Assembly (NCBI GenBank): GCA_019918135.1 | Contig: WBZZ01002737.1 | Coordinates: forward strand, 158,501-222,500 | DNA length: 64,000 nt | Direction of reading: 5' to 3' | Source: Paulinella micropora | Lineage: Eukaryota > Cercozoa > Imbricatea > Euglyphida > Paulinellidae | Shown: positions 19,347 to 31,000 of the stretch, piece after piece | Numbering within the stretch: position 1 is the first letter of the stretch | Layout: every line of letters starts with the position of its first letter | Program-made: the position numbers and the translations under genes | Notes under the pieces: generated by a model | Told to the model about the DNA's origin: nothing | The model's database searches: none | Seen by the model: only the letters and a program-made list of their open reading frames with translations

Positions 19347-21041
19347 CTAAATGTATGTGTCAAAACCGTAGCCGTTCTGTGATTTCAATTCCTCCGCCTC
19401 CTTCTCTTTCAAATCAGTCCATCCGCTGGCAAATTTAAAACGGGTTCCTTTCGCCCGCTCTAAAAGAAAACGCATTGAGTGCCATCCGCATGTATCACTC
19501 GTATCACTCTGTTGTTTTACTTGATTAACATTCATTAATAAATAACTATCAGGACGACTTTTATCTAACAGCTGTTTCATTTGTTGCTGGAAAAGTTCAG
19601 TCGGCTCATATTCGGCTAGCGGGTCATAAACTTCAACAGCCCTGTCTCCATTAAAAGAAATCCAAACTGCCATCCAGTGCGAGCCTCCTTGATTATGGCG
19701 GTCTAAGTTCATTATGAAGCCGTATCGCTTTCTGCTTCCAGGGTTCAAAGTGTTGAGCTGGTCGCTGGGAACTGTACCGAGAAACCACTTATGTTTTTTC
19801 ATAATCTCATTTATTTCGTGCGTCATTAAGCCTCTATTATCCCCTAAGGTGGGGGTGCGGGGGCCTGCCCCTGCTGTTCCATCTTGTGGAGCGTCGTTTT
19901 CTAAGGGTGGTGGTTGTGTATCTTCTTGTTGTTGGTCTGGGGGTGGTGTGTCTGGTGGTGGTGCTTGTTGTTGGTCGGGTGCTTGTTGTTGGTATGGGGG
20001 TGGTGCTTGTCCCTGTGTCAACTCAAATATAAGCTGTTTAGCCTGTGGTGAATTAGGGGTTTGTTGTTGTATTGGCGGTTGTTTTGTCTGGGGTGTTTTC
20101 TTTTCTTTTAGAAGTTTATCTAGTGTGTCCCATCCATCCTCAGGAGAAGTTATTTTTTCTGTAAATTTTTGAGTGTACAACCATTGTTTCAATGTCTCGG
20201 AATGATTTTTCTTTTTACCTTTTGGTTTTACAATTTTAATATCAATACCTGCTTTTATGAGACTGGATACTATGGCGTTTTGTTTAGGTTTTCCAGTATT
20301 TTTTCGTTGTAATCTCATACCCTCTGTAAACATAGCGTCAATGATTCTTTTTCTCTTTTCGTCTTTCAAATCTTTTGCTTGCTTGTTTACTTCATCAGTT
20401 ATATCAGTTATTCCGCTTGGAGATGATTTTGGAGTGTGTTTTTTTGGCGTTTTTTCTTCGACAGGTGCTGTTAATAGTCCTTGCTTAGTTCTCCGTTCTC
20501 TTAGTAGTTCCTTAATAAGTCGTTGCTCTTTCCTGAGTTCACGGTTCTTTTCTTCCTGTCTTTCCTTAGCCTCCGCCAGTTCTCTTTTATGTTCCCTATC
20601 CAACACCTCTTTTCTTTCCTTAGCATCGGCTATGTCTTTTCTTTCCTGCCTTTTCTTCTCCGCTTCTGCTTCTTCTCGTGCTGACTTTTCCTTTTTATCG
20701 ATAGCCTCAATACCTTCATACTTTTCTTGTTTAAGTTTGTCTAAGTGGTCTTGAATTGCGGTTCTTGTGTTCTGTTCAATCTCCGACAGGCTTTGAACCT
20801 TTCGTAAGTTTTCCTTCTTTGTCTTCGCCCTCTTCGGCCTGCCTAAATATTTCATAAATAGCTTAACAATTTGAAGCGTTGATAAGTCATTCGTTTTCTT
20901 TCCAAAGTTTAGATATGCTCGTTTGCCTTTTACTTTGATATATGGTCGACCATCCTTCGTTCTGTATATCCTTGGCGGTCGTTGCTTAAGTTTCTTTCGT
21001 CGCAGAGACTTCGCCTCCGCACCTCCTGATTTGGTTTTCAT
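19347..21041 (-). CDS. Ulp1/adenain-type cysteine protease with long N-terminal extension (564 aa)
   Basis: Intact 564-codon frame. The C-terminal ~150 residues carry the Ulp1-like viral maturation protease signature: GSHWMAVWI (His about 455), VYDPL (Asp about 473), QQSDTSDTCGWHSM (Gln about 511, Cys about 518). Such proteases cleave capsid precursors in adenoviruses, virophages and PLVs. N-terminal residues 1-60 are basic (RPPRIYRTKDGRPYIKVKG), followed by a Glu/Lys/Arg coiled coil (about 75-185) and a Pro/Gln-rich linker (about 315-385). The extension is far longer than a stand-alone protease, so it may be a fusion with a DNA-binding or structural module. Same strand as penton and ATPase; 47 nt separate it from the next gene. 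Confidence 0.8.
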   Translation of the reverse strand: MKTKSGGAEAKSLRRKKLKQRPPRIYRTKDGRPYIKVKGKRAYLNFGKKTNDLSTLQIVKLFMKYLGRPKRAKTKKENLRKVQSLSEIEQNTRTAIQDHLDKLKQEKYEGIEAIDKKEKSAREEAEAEKKRQERKDIADAKERKEVLDREHKRELAEAKERQEEKNRELRKEQRLIKELLRERRTKQGLLTAPVEEKTPKKHTPKSSPSGITDITDEVNKQAKDLKDEKRKRIIDAMFTEGMRLQRKNTGKPKQNAIVSSLIKAGIDIKIVKPKGKKKNHSETLKQWLYTQKFTEKITSPEDGWDTLDKLLKEKKTPQTKQPPIQQQTPNSPQAKQLIFELTQGQAPPPYQQQAPDQQQAPPPDTPPPDQQQEDTQPPPLENDAPQDGTAGAGPRTPTLGDNRGLMTHEINEIMKKHKWFLGTVPSDQLNTLNPGSRKRYGFIMNLDRHNQGGSHWMAVWISFNGDRAVEVYDPLAEYEPTELFQQQMKQLLDKSRPDSYLLMNVNQVKQQSDTSDTCGWHSMRFLLERAKGTRFKFASGWTDLKEKEAEELKSQNGYGFDTYI

Positions 21042-21088
21042 ATATATACATTAATGTAAAAAAATAATAGAACGTTTAGTTTAATATT

Positions 21089-21409
21089 TTAAAATTTAAG
21101 TGCTCCACGGCCGCGCTGCTTGCCGTATCCCATATCGCTCGCAACCTTTTGAACTTTGCCAGCATAAGGAACTCCAACTCTATCCAAAGCTCCAGCGAAG
21201 CGAGAGATTGTTTTGTCCTTTTTCAAATAGTTATTAATATTCCTAAATGTATTGCCAACCTTTTCCCAATTTATTTTACCTCCCTTTTGCCCACAACCCT
21301 TTTGTTTCTTACGGCCAGTTTTCTTTTTTCCGCCCGCCATTGTGTTGGAGTTTCTTGTTATTTTTCCGACTGTTGGAATGACTTCAACCCTTGTTGTTTT
21401 CACGACCAT
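21089..21409 (-). CDS. Small basic protein of the PLV core cluster (106 aa)
   Basis: Intact minus-strand frame between protease and ATPase genes. A second Met at 21340 (MAGGKKKTGRKKQKG) is the more likely start, giving 83 residues: a Lys/Gly-rich head with CGQKGG, a helical middle (WEKVGNTFRNINNYL), PYAGKVQKVASDMGYG and an RGRG end. Composition suggests a DNA-condensing or minor virion protein. No family was recognised with certainty. Confidence 0.55.
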   Translation of the reverse strand: MVVKTTRVEVIPTVGKITRNSNTMAGGKKKTGRKKQKGCGQKGGKINWEKVGNTFRNINNYLKKDKTISRFAGALDRVGVPYAGKVQKVASDMGYGKQRGRGALKF

Positions 21410-21464
21410 TATAATATGTAGAAAAAAGTAATTAATAATAAATTACAAAAATCATTTATTAAAA

Positions 21465-22289
21465 TTAGTCCCGCAAGCGATAGTTAAAATTTTGCCTCAG
21501 TTCGTCCGATACCGCATCAACATACAAAAAGTTAAACCTCTCTTTCGTCGCCTCGTGATATTTTTCAATGAAGTAGTCGAGGTCATAGCCGAGGTCCAAA
21601 TGCTTATACACGAGTTCTATTTTATCAACACTCTGACCTGGAAAAATAAGGAGGTAGTCGAGCTGTTTGATGGCTTCAGGCTTCATGTCGTTTAGATACT
21701 GCGAGCTCATAATCACTTTTGACTTGTAGTGTCTATTTTTTTTCAACAGGTCGCTCACGGACTTATCCCTCAACCCGCTACCCAAATCATCCAGCACGAA
21801 AACGACTTCTGGTGATTGATACTTAGACGGTCTCTCCGATGGTGCTTGCCACTGCTTCTTTTCTTCCTCCTTACCAAAATAAATAAACTTCGGCTTCGGT
21901 TCCTCTTTACCATCCTGTACAATCTCTCCTTCTTCTTGCTCTTCGTCTGGCTTGTTGAGCTTGTCTAACTCATAATCAATCACACTGTAGCCTTCCGTTT
22001 TCAAATATGTGTATATCGCCATCGGGTTTCCCTTCTTCTTGAAGTGCTTGACCATTTCTTTGTAAATGTGGTCCTTGTGTATCGTGCTGGCAATAATAAC
22101 AATGCGGGTCTTTTTGTCGGTCGTTCGTTTCAAGATTTCGAAGAGTGCGGTCGTCTTACCGCTCTTCTTGCGAGCAAGAAGAAATATATTGGCATACGGT
22201 TCATCAAATAACTTATATCCTTTTGCCAACTTGTCTCCATCTCCGTTTTGCTTGACTGGTTTTACCTTTACATTATTGATTTTCTCCAT
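21465..22289 (-). CDS. A32-like (FtsK/HerA-type) genome-packaging ATPase (274 aa)
   Basis: Intact frame. Walker A at residues 39-46 (ARKKSGKT), Walker B at 161-168 (VVFVLDD), then a sensor-like VIMSSQYLND at about 192-201. This layout and length fit the packaging ATPases of virophages, polinton-like and nucleocytoplasmic viruses, which pump genomic DNA into the capsid. Residues about 105-160 are an acidic/Pro-rich insertion between the Walker motifs. It is one of the viral core genes in this window with no visible lesion. An AT-rich leader (22316-22340) precedes it. Confidence 0.85.
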   Translation of the reverse strand: MEKINNVKVKPVKQNGDGDKLAKGYKLFDEPYANIFLLARKKSGKTTALFEILKRTTDKKTRIVIIASTIHKDHIYKEMVKHFKKKGNPMAIYTYLKTEGYSVIDYELDKLNKPDEEQEEGEIVQDGKEEPKPKFIYFGKEEEKKQWQAPSERPSKYQSPEVVFVLDDLGSGLRDKSVSDLLKKNRHYKSKVIMSSQYLNDMKPEAIKQLDYLLIFPGQSVDKIELVYKHLDLGYDLDYFIEKYHEATKERFNFLYVDAVSDELRQNFNYRLRD

Positions 22290-22377
22290 AGCAGAGACTT
22301 CGCCTCCGCACCTCCAAATATATTATATATTCTAAAATATATTTTTTACCGGCTGGGGTTGTAGGGGGAGCAGGCCC

Positions 22378-22776
22378 CTACCCGAGAAATTCTAAACAAA
22401 TAACAATTCTTCCAGCAAGCTGGTCAGTCTCGATATTACCGCTGTCTGATTTAAGCACTCTAAATGTGTATTGCCCGTCGGTCCAGCCTACTACTCCTAA
22501 GTTGTAGCTGAGATTTGAAATGTTTGCAGTGGTGCTGTCTCCGAATGTGCCAATAATCCCGATGCGGTCCATATAAAGGATTTTTGTTTTCGTTTCAGTC
22601 ATATCATTCATATAGTGGATAAACTTAACATTCATTCTAGTCGGTGTAAAGTTCATTCTAATGGTTTTGTCGAATGTCTTGCTACCATTAACCCCTCCTG
22701 GAAAATCATTACTCAGAAAAATAATCCGCTGATATTTATAGTCCGTCATCGTGATGCCCTCTATATCACTGCTCAT
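22378..22776 (-). CDS. Orphan PLV-cluster protein (132 aa)
   Basis: Intact frame, start at 22776; an internal Met at 22749 (MTDYKYQR) is an alternative. The sequence is rich in beta-prone, aromatic and Thr residues without coiled coil or membrane helix (e.g. TRMNVKFIHYMND, GRIVICLEFLG). It lies at the outer end of the viral gene block and shares its strand. A virion structural role is possible but not shown. Confidence 0.5.
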   Translation of the reverse strand: MSSDIEGITMTDYKYQRIIFLSNDFPGGVNGSKTFDKTIRMNFTPTRMNVKFIHYMNDMTETKTKILYMDRIGIIGTFGDSTTANISNLSYNLGVVGWTDGQYTFRVLKSDSGNIETDQLAGRIVICLEFLG

Positions 22777-22870
22777 AAATTTTTTATTAATTAATATTTC
22801 TGCTCGGTCCGCCTGTGATTTCTATTCGTGGGTCAGTGATAAAAAAATGAAAGTTGTGTTTATTGTATCC

Positions 22871-23403
22871 AAAAGGGATGTGTGTATAAGCCTATGAGTG
22901 ATTGGTGTGTGAGTTTTGATGAAGCCCTGCCCTTAAGAAGGAGGAGAAGGAGAAGAAGGAGGAGGAGAAGAAGAAGGAGGAGGAGGAGGAGAAGGAGGAG
23001 GAGGAGGAGGAGAAGAAGAAGAAGAAGAAGAAGGAGGAGGAGGAGAAGAAGAAGAAGGAGGAGGAGGAGAAGAAGAAGAAGGAGGAGGAGGAGAAGAAGA
23101 AGAAGGAGGAGGAGGAGAAGAAGAAGGAGGAGGAGGAGAGGAAGAAGAAGAAGAAGGAGGAGGAGGAGGAGAGGAAGAAGAAGGAGGAAGAGGAGAGGAA
23201 GAAGGAGGAGGAAGAGAGGAAGAAGATGGAGGAGGAGGAGAGGAAGAAGAAGGAAGAGGAGGATGACCAGCTGAGTGTGTTTCCCCCTCTGGATTCGGGG
23301 AAGGTTCGCGTGTGGGCCCACAAAGGAATTTTCACATTCCTATCCGGATTAGATTATCAAGACTGGTATTATTATTATTATTGTTATTATTATTATTATT
23401 ATT
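22871..23403 (+). repeat. Central copy of the purine tract and its 3' flank
   Basis: 22938-23258 is nearly pure purine (GAA/GAG triplets). From about 23150 through the flank GACCAGCTGAGTGTGTTTCC to the (ATT)n at about 23367, it matches 35350-35560 base for base. The entry side (22871-22935) reads TATAAGCCTATG, loosely like the start of the K/E-gene last exon (GAATAAGCCTGTG), so this may be a diverged copy of that exon. It directly follows the viral block. Confidence 0.6.
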
Positions 23404-23573
23404 AGGGAGTACATAGGCCATCGGTCCTTTCCATGGGCTGATTGGTATAAAGCTCCTAGAGTAATGTTCTATGCCGTCACTTCCTTTATTCCACCGATTG
23501 GTGTGGAGACTTTCCTTATGGAATGGAGGACTGGATGCACATGGCCTTTTGGCTCAGCAATTGGCAGGAGATA
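23404..23573 (+). mobile_element. Second (ATT)-tailed SINE-like repeat
   Basis: Copy of the unit described at 9193, ending GGCAGGAGATACACT before an (ATT)n tail. Confidence 0.6.
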
Positions 23574-23604
23574 CACTATTATTATTATTATTATTATTAT
23601 TATT

Positions 23605-23872
23605 TTGGACACCGTGATAGACCAGTGGTCAAGTTCTACCATCTGGGCCCTGTCGCCAGTTCGATTCTCGTCGGTGCCACCAGTATTTTCATTGAACATA
23701 CCGATCCGTCTGGACCAGTATTTTCATTGAACATACCGGCCCGTCTGGAAGTGTTGGAACTGCCCTTGCGGGGGTGTCATTAGAGCTTATCGTCAATTCT
23801 TCGTACTCCCCTCACGGGTGAGACGATGGAGGCGCATGTGCAGAAATGCATCAGCCATTGACAGAGAAGCAC

Positions 23873-23873
<1 letters not shown>
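23605..23873 (+). mobile_element. tRNA-derived SINE
   Basis: Full-length copy with tRNA-like head; A-box changed to ATAGACCAGTGG and B-box followed by TCTCG instead of TCCCG. Tail (ATT)n of about 55 nt. Confidence 0.7.
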
Positions 23874-23930
<57 letters not shown>

Positions 23931-23931
23931 T

Positions 23932-24057
23932 AGGGAGTACATAGGCCATCGGTCCCTTTCCATGGGCTGATTGGTATAAAGCTCCTAGAGAGATGTTCTA
24001 TGCCGTCACTTCCTTTATTCCACCGATTGGTGTGGAGACTTTCCTTATTGAATGGTA
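23932..24057 (+). mobile_element. Truncated SINE-like repeat at the right-arm junction
   Basis: Copy of the 9193-type unit that stops after CTTATTGAATGG at 24057, exactly where the inverted-duplication arm begins. The junction between them shows no tail. Confidence 0.6.
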
Positions 24058-26356
24058 GATAGACAGATATAGAGGAGCATTGTCTACTTATATGCGCTCT
24101 CGGCTTTGTTTGCGCATGAACGTATGATTACTACTCATGTGTGGGGAATGCCTGGGTGTTTGCGTGTGTGCGTCTAGTCCATAGCAGCAGGATAGCCTTT
24201 AGGTTGTGAGGCAGTCAGGCAGCATTGATACATTATCGCATAATTCAGTTTAGGGCGATAGCAGCAGGCTTTTGCTTAAGGGATAGAAAAGCATAGCTTT
24301 AGCCGCAGGGCCTTAGATTAGTTAGCGCCGAGTAGGACGAGGCATGTGTCTTGGCGTGGCACTGCGGCGGGGCTATGTCGCGCAGTGTGCTGAGAGTTTT
24401 TCTAAAGTGCTTTAGTAACCCTAATCTGAGCTAGAACTAATACTTAGCTAAGGAAGGAAGTAAGCAGAGAGCTAGTAGCTGTCAAGGAAGTTAATTTAAT
24501 GCTAGCCTCGTAACGTAGACATAACATTAATTCCTAAGGTAATAAGTCGGTAATCAGCTTAGATCGATTAGTCTTATAGCTGTGAGATGGTTTGGTCACC
24601 TATTTTATTGGTAGTAAGTATTGTTATCATTTCGACAGTGTTTGCAGCGTGTAGCGTGGTAATGCAGCAGACAGGATTTGTTCTGTCAGTCCGCGTGCGT
24701 ACTCGTGTACGTATGATGGTCATATGGTTGCAGAGCTATGTTACATGTTGTCTTTTGATCGGTAGTTGCTGCGAGTTGTTGTCTAGGGAGTAGTGAGTAG
24801 TCGTGTATTGAACTATTGCTATCAGAGAGACCTTTTTCCACGGGGTCTGCGCGATGGCGTATGTCTTAACATACAGGTGGGCATGATGGCGGATAGCTAT
24901 AGGTATGGCTGACAGCTAAAGTAAGATAGCTGCGGTCTAGGAGCTCGGGGGGGTGTCTAGGACACAGGCATTAGTACTAGGAGGGAGTAATAGTACTAAA
25001 GCGAGCTAAGATTAGCCAAGTAGTCGCAGAAGCTAGTCTTAGAACAGTTGTTGAGTAACTTAGCGAGGGAGGCGCAGGCTGTACGAGAGTCTAGTTCTAA
25101 GGAATGAGTTTCTAAGGTAACTAAAGCGGGTGCTGTAGTAACTAATAGTACTCAAGGCTAGATTGGGAGTATATAGCGCAGCAGGCTAGCTGGGGTTAGC
25201 TCAACTAGGGTTGAATTGTGTTGTAGTTGCGAGGATAGCCAGGTAGACAGGCGATATGGTGCGTTTGCCGGTATCGATGGTCTATGGTTGGCTGATGATG
25301 CTCTATGTCACTGATTTAACTCTAAAACAAGTTTTAATGTAAAAAGCAGATAATTTAATTGACCCAGAGTAGTTTTTCCATCTGCATAGTTAGTGGATAG
25401 CTATAACAGCTCAGGATAGAAGCAGTACAGCTGTAATGCAGAAGTATATAGCGCGAATTCAAGGATATTAGTTTGTCATGTACTAATTTTCTTGTGTGCT
25501 TTGCATAGCGATGTTTGGTGATAAATGACTGTATGAAACATGAGCAGGGATGTTTTGCGCGTGTTTGTATGGTATTTTGTCATGGTGGGGATAATTACAA
25601 TGTCAATGCGATGTATATGTCAGCTGGTAGCTTAGACAGGAGCGTCACGTCAGACAAGATAGACTAAGACGAATCAGGAATCAGAAATTAAAGTAAAAAC
25701 AATATGCTTAACACGTATGTGCCTTATTGACAAATGTTGCATGTTTGCGCAGCGCGGGACGTGCATCATGTGTGTTAGTGCGTTGCATAACTCATGTGTC
25801 ATGTATATAGCTTATATACACATATGTGACTAGGACATAGGCAAGATGAGGGGGCGTGTAGACAGTTAAGCGGCGGTAAATGAGCGATAAGCATAGCTAG
25901 GGCTGTTTATTGCATATTGTTGATCATTTGCTGGTTTTTGCTTCGTTTTGACTTGTAATGGTCGTTTTGTAATTCAAATATCGTCCATGTTGTTTTTTTG
26001 TTGTCGTTCAGCATACCATAACTAAGTTTGTTTTCTGTTCTTATTTTTTGTTACCGCTTACATAAATTATGTGTTTATCTCGCATGGCATGGCCTGATAT
26101 GATTGGCTTGCATTTTAGTATGTCATGGCTGGGTTTGATGACGTCTGTGCCATTGTTCTTATGTTGGCGAGATTATTGTTTTGCGAGTAATACGTACTAT
26201 GTTGATATCATATCTTGATGTGCTTTGGTCGCTTTGTCATGAAGTTTATATCTATTTACTTTTACTTGTTGATTGTGTGAGTGATTGGCATGATAGCTCG
26301 AGCGATAGGCTTGTTTTGATGTGGTTGGTGTTATGTTTGCGTTTGTTTGTCTAATA
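24058..26356. other. Non-coding block, right-arm copy
   Basis: Mirror copy of 14604-16907. No gene is seen. It lies outside the 3' end of the SET/DUF7869 element copy B, so it is host or older repeat sequence carried along by the duplication. Confidence 0.6.
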
Positions 26357-28061
26357 TAACTAAACATTCGACAATCTTGAGGGTATCCCTTTTTCCGAAA
26401 TTTTCGATGAAGTATATGGATTTTTTTGAAAACGTGAGGAAATGAAAGGAAATGAATTCCCTGATTGCAGAACATATAAAAATAATATTAAAATATGTTT
26501 TTATTAATTGTAATATACTTTAACTTCATCTTCAGAGGTGGGCAGGAACCGGTCCGACACGGTAATTTTTCTACTTTTTCATAGTCCCGGCTACCATGAA
26601 TCTATGATGATAACAATGCCGAACATGCAGAATTTGCTTTTACTGTTTATTCTTGCTTATATTAAGCATTTTACTATATTAAGACATGGTTTTACCTTCA
26701 AAAAATTCTGTTTGCCCGCTGTGACGTATGCTGGTACGTAGAGGGGGGAGGGGGGGGGGGGAGGGGGGGGATTGGTCGGAGGGAGGACGCTTCACATCAG
26801 ATTCTGGTGCATTATCAGAGTTAAACAAATTTCTAATTTCAGTTTTTAGAAGAAGCGTTACAGTTGCAGTTGCCCTAGACAAAAACCATTATGAAAAAAG
26901 TCGGACCCAGAAAAATTCCTTCAAAAAAAATAATCACATACGACCACGTCCACGTCCACGTCCACGTCCACGTCCACGTCCACGTCCACGTCCACCCGCA
27001 GCACGACGTGCGCGGCGACGTCCGCGCAAACGGATTCCTGAGTTACGCATTCTCCAACTTGCGTCGGAGCGATCTGAATCATCTACAATATGGATAGCAT
27101 CATGTTAAGGAGGAGAAGAAGAAGAAGAAGAAGAAGAAGAAGAAGAAGAAGAAGAAGAAGAAGAAGAAGAAGAAGAAGAAGAAGAAGAAAACTAATACCA
27201 TGCTTTTCTTCCTCTGAACCAGAAGATCGATCAGACGATGAGTCAGTTGATGAACTGGAAGATGAAGTATCAGATAAGTCATCCTCTGAATCTGCCACTG
27301 GTTCTGCAGGCTGAGCAGCACCAAGCTCTTCTTCCTCAGGGAACCCACAGTCGCATCGTTCGAAATGGTTCCACGCTTGTTCAATAAGCTCTGCCTTCTT
27401 GAACTGTTTCCGATCGGAGTTTTGCGTTGCAGCACCATGCATTCTCATCCATGATTTCAATTCGCTAACTACCATCTGCTTGGACGCAAATTGCTTTTTT
27501 TCCTCTGACGATCTTAGCAACGTGAGAATTTTCCGCCAAGGCTCAGAAGCATTTCCAAATGCTAAATCCTGCTCCTGCTTTTCTTCGCTAGTAAGCTGTC
27601 TTGCACCACGCCATCTCGGGTGAGCTGGAGGACGTCCTTCATTAACAGAATAAGTGCGTGGTAAGGACAGCAGCTCTTCATCGGTCAAACGCGTAAGTGC
27701 GTTCATTTTCTCCTGTCGTTCTTGAGGCAACTCCATCCAATTTACAGGTAGCTCGTCGATAAATCGAAATTCTGCTCTCCATTCCTTGCCTTTTGCATCG
27801 ACACAGGACATATGAGCAGGACGGCCGGGCAGGCCGCCTTCGAAGTAATCTCCATCCACCTCTACTCTGTTCAAATTTCCACCTGCTAACATTTCCTCCA
27901 CATGTGCTCGCTCATCCGGCCCTAGGTATTTAGTAGCCAAAGCACGAATATCCTTCTTCAGGCGCGGATTGACGAAGTAGCCGACTGGAAGCTTGGGAGG
28001 CATGTCGGTCGCTGTCATAAATAGAGAGAGAGAGATAGATAGATAGAACGAGAGAAAGAGA

Positions 28062-28093
<32 letters not shown>

Positions 28094-31000
28094 AAGAGAA
28101 AGATAGATAATATTATTACCGGGGCGTCCGATAAACAAATTGATCGGTTCTCCTCTGGGATCATCACGCACTCCATGAAAATCCTGTGCGTCTCCCCAAG
28201 TAGCGATCTCTACAGTCGGCAAAGCGTCAGGATCTTTCTTGGTGATTCTATATGCCAAGGGTTTGTTGTAGTTTTTGAAACTCTTGTTCATACACGGGCT
28301 AAAATGAGTCATCCAGTCGTAGTTACATCCGAGAACAACCAGCACATGCCTCTTCTTGTGCTGCTTCTTGAATGCAAGAATGAGCTTTAATAACGCTTGA
28401 GCGATGTTAGTTGTCAGGAAGGTGCTCTTCCACCCGATATCCATAACTCAAAATTCCTGATCATCTCCATCGTGCCCGTGCCCTGGTGGCTTGCGATGTG
28501 ACTCTACTTGGAAACGGATTCCTCTGTCAACAACATTGAGCCCAAGGAAACCCAGCATCGCCCACGCGGTGTTATCACCAGCTCCGTCCCACTCAAGATA
28601 TAATTTCCACGCTTGCATTGTGCGAGGGTTCCAAAGTTGCCAATGTAAAAGTGCGGCAAGCATAGTAATGTTGCTGTTCGCGCCGTGTTCTACCGCGCCT
28701 TCAAGGTACGTCAGAATAAAATGCGTATCGGTAGTGTAGCAGGTATTGATTCCAACGCAAAGGCGAAACACAATTTTTCCTTTGAAATCTTTCGCGGCGC
28801 GGCGGCAAGATGGGATCTTCACTGGCGGTTTCATATCGGCTGATATGACTGTGGCAGCAAAATCTGCTGGTGCTGCCTTCTTGCGCTGCATGCTGGCAAC
28901 GCGGCACGCCCTGTGAATTTTGTGATGAAGCCTGCTACGGCGACGCCATTCTTGAGCTTCTACTTCAGTCCTGAAACCGTTAGAATGATCAGCAGCAAGC
29001 TCTGTGCAGATCTCGCATTTTGAGAAATCTCCTTCTGCAAAACAAACCTGTAATAAGTAATGATAACGAAAATATGCATAATACCTCTGACAAACTTGAC
29101 GTGCGGAAAATCCATGCGCCAAACTTTGTTGATCGTATTGTCTGTCGGAGGATTATTTGGATCAACTCGTTTCGAACAACCAAACCGAAGGCACATATCT
29201 TTCCAATTCTCGCGAACATAGTTTTGGACTCCTGCGTCCTGAGCCATTTCTTGCATCCTCCATATTCCGTCGCTGCATATCTCCGGGTAACTCTCCATGA
29301 ACTTCTCGCAGAGTAATACTGCTATCACATCTTCTGTTTCAGGAACGGTTGAGTAGCTTTTTGTCAAAACCTTCGTGTTATTTGCAAGAAGTTTGTGTGC
29401 TCTTGACAAAACTTTATCACCGATCCCGTAGATACGCTGCCAGGCTACTTTGCACACAGCCTCCGTTAAATACATATACTGAAACGATCCAGTTTTTGTT
29501 TGAAACGATTCAAGCTGCGAAGCTGCCCAAGAATAAAGCTCACTGAGAGACGATGACGCATTCTTCGCTCTCGTGTAAAGCACATCACGCGTGTCGATAA
29601 ATGAATAACACTTCCACTTTTTGCAGCAGACAGACTTAACTTCCCTGTCCAAGTCGGCGAAGGTAATCCCCAACAGTTTTTGGAGCGCAGACGGTCTCTG
29701 AAGCTTCACTGCACCTTTCGTGCGACTTTTCATCGTGTAGGGGCGCGTTGGATTCTTACGTGGTCTGCTGTAAGGAATTGGTGATAATCTCATGATGTTA
29801 TACAACAGCTCATTCGATTCCATAAGCTCGTCGAAGTTCAATCGAAGCTCGTTGGATAATTCCGCATCGTCCACGCAGACCAGAGGAGGAAGCAATCCAG
29901 GGTTGATAGATGCAGCATCACCGTTTGAATCCGTATCTGAACACTCTTCGTCGACGTTCTACGCAAACAAGATCGCTTATGAACATTAACCAGCATGAAC
30001 ATAGACAGGTAGAGAAAAAAAATTACCATGGAGCCAGTAGGAAGATATAGTCTAGAGCTGCTGCAGCTACTAACATCATATCCTGTAGTGACAGTAGAAC
30101 TGTCTGACTGTTTCCAGCTGTCGAGGTTAGCATCAACGTCAGGAACACCGGCCTGTAAAAAAGAATCTTCTCAGTAATAATTTTCATTTATTTATTTTTT
30201 ACCTGTGCATCACTCAAACTTGATTTTTCTGTGATGACTGTAATGTCCGAGCTTTCCCTGGGCAGAAGCGTGCGGCGACTATCTGAAATTGAGGACACGC
30301 TGTCGAGAAGCTTCCTCTTTTTTTCCGGCGGAATAGATGATGACCTGGAGAGCGGTTGCTTTCCATCAGAACTAATACTGCTGACCGACGCTAAAAGTTC
30401 AACCTTTGCTTCATGAAGCAAGGAAATTGACTTAAGTGGAAGCGGATGTTCTTTCTCAGGAACGATGAAACATACATGACCAATGTCAGTCTCGAACAGG
30501 AAAACTGGGATTTTAGCTCCTTCCTTGGCAGCCTCTTTCAACCAGACCGGATGTGCATCGCTTGGCAGCGTAGCTATCTCTAGGTCTGGATTAGGCGCAT
30601 AGCTGAGCAAAATCTCTTGATCTTTCGATATTGCGGTGGTGACAGTCACAATAGGAGTACCCTTGCTGACCTGACATTATTTACAACAATATTTATAGAA
30701 AAAATACAACACACGTAACAAAAACTTACATTGCATGGATGTATGTAACAACTAACATAATTTACCTTCACGTTCGGTCGGCAAGTGTCCTCGTCGAGCT
30801 TGTTGAACCCTTGCGATGAAGAGTTGATGAGATGCATTGCATTCCTGCTCGATTCGTTAATGAATTTAATTGGATGCATCCCTGTTTGCAGGGAACTCCC
30901 AATTTTCATAGTGAAATGATCAGAAAATGCAGCATGATCTGCAGCACGCAAAGACTTTCCTCCTGGTTCGAGGAGCCCAAGCTGAAAAGAAGGAGGAAGG

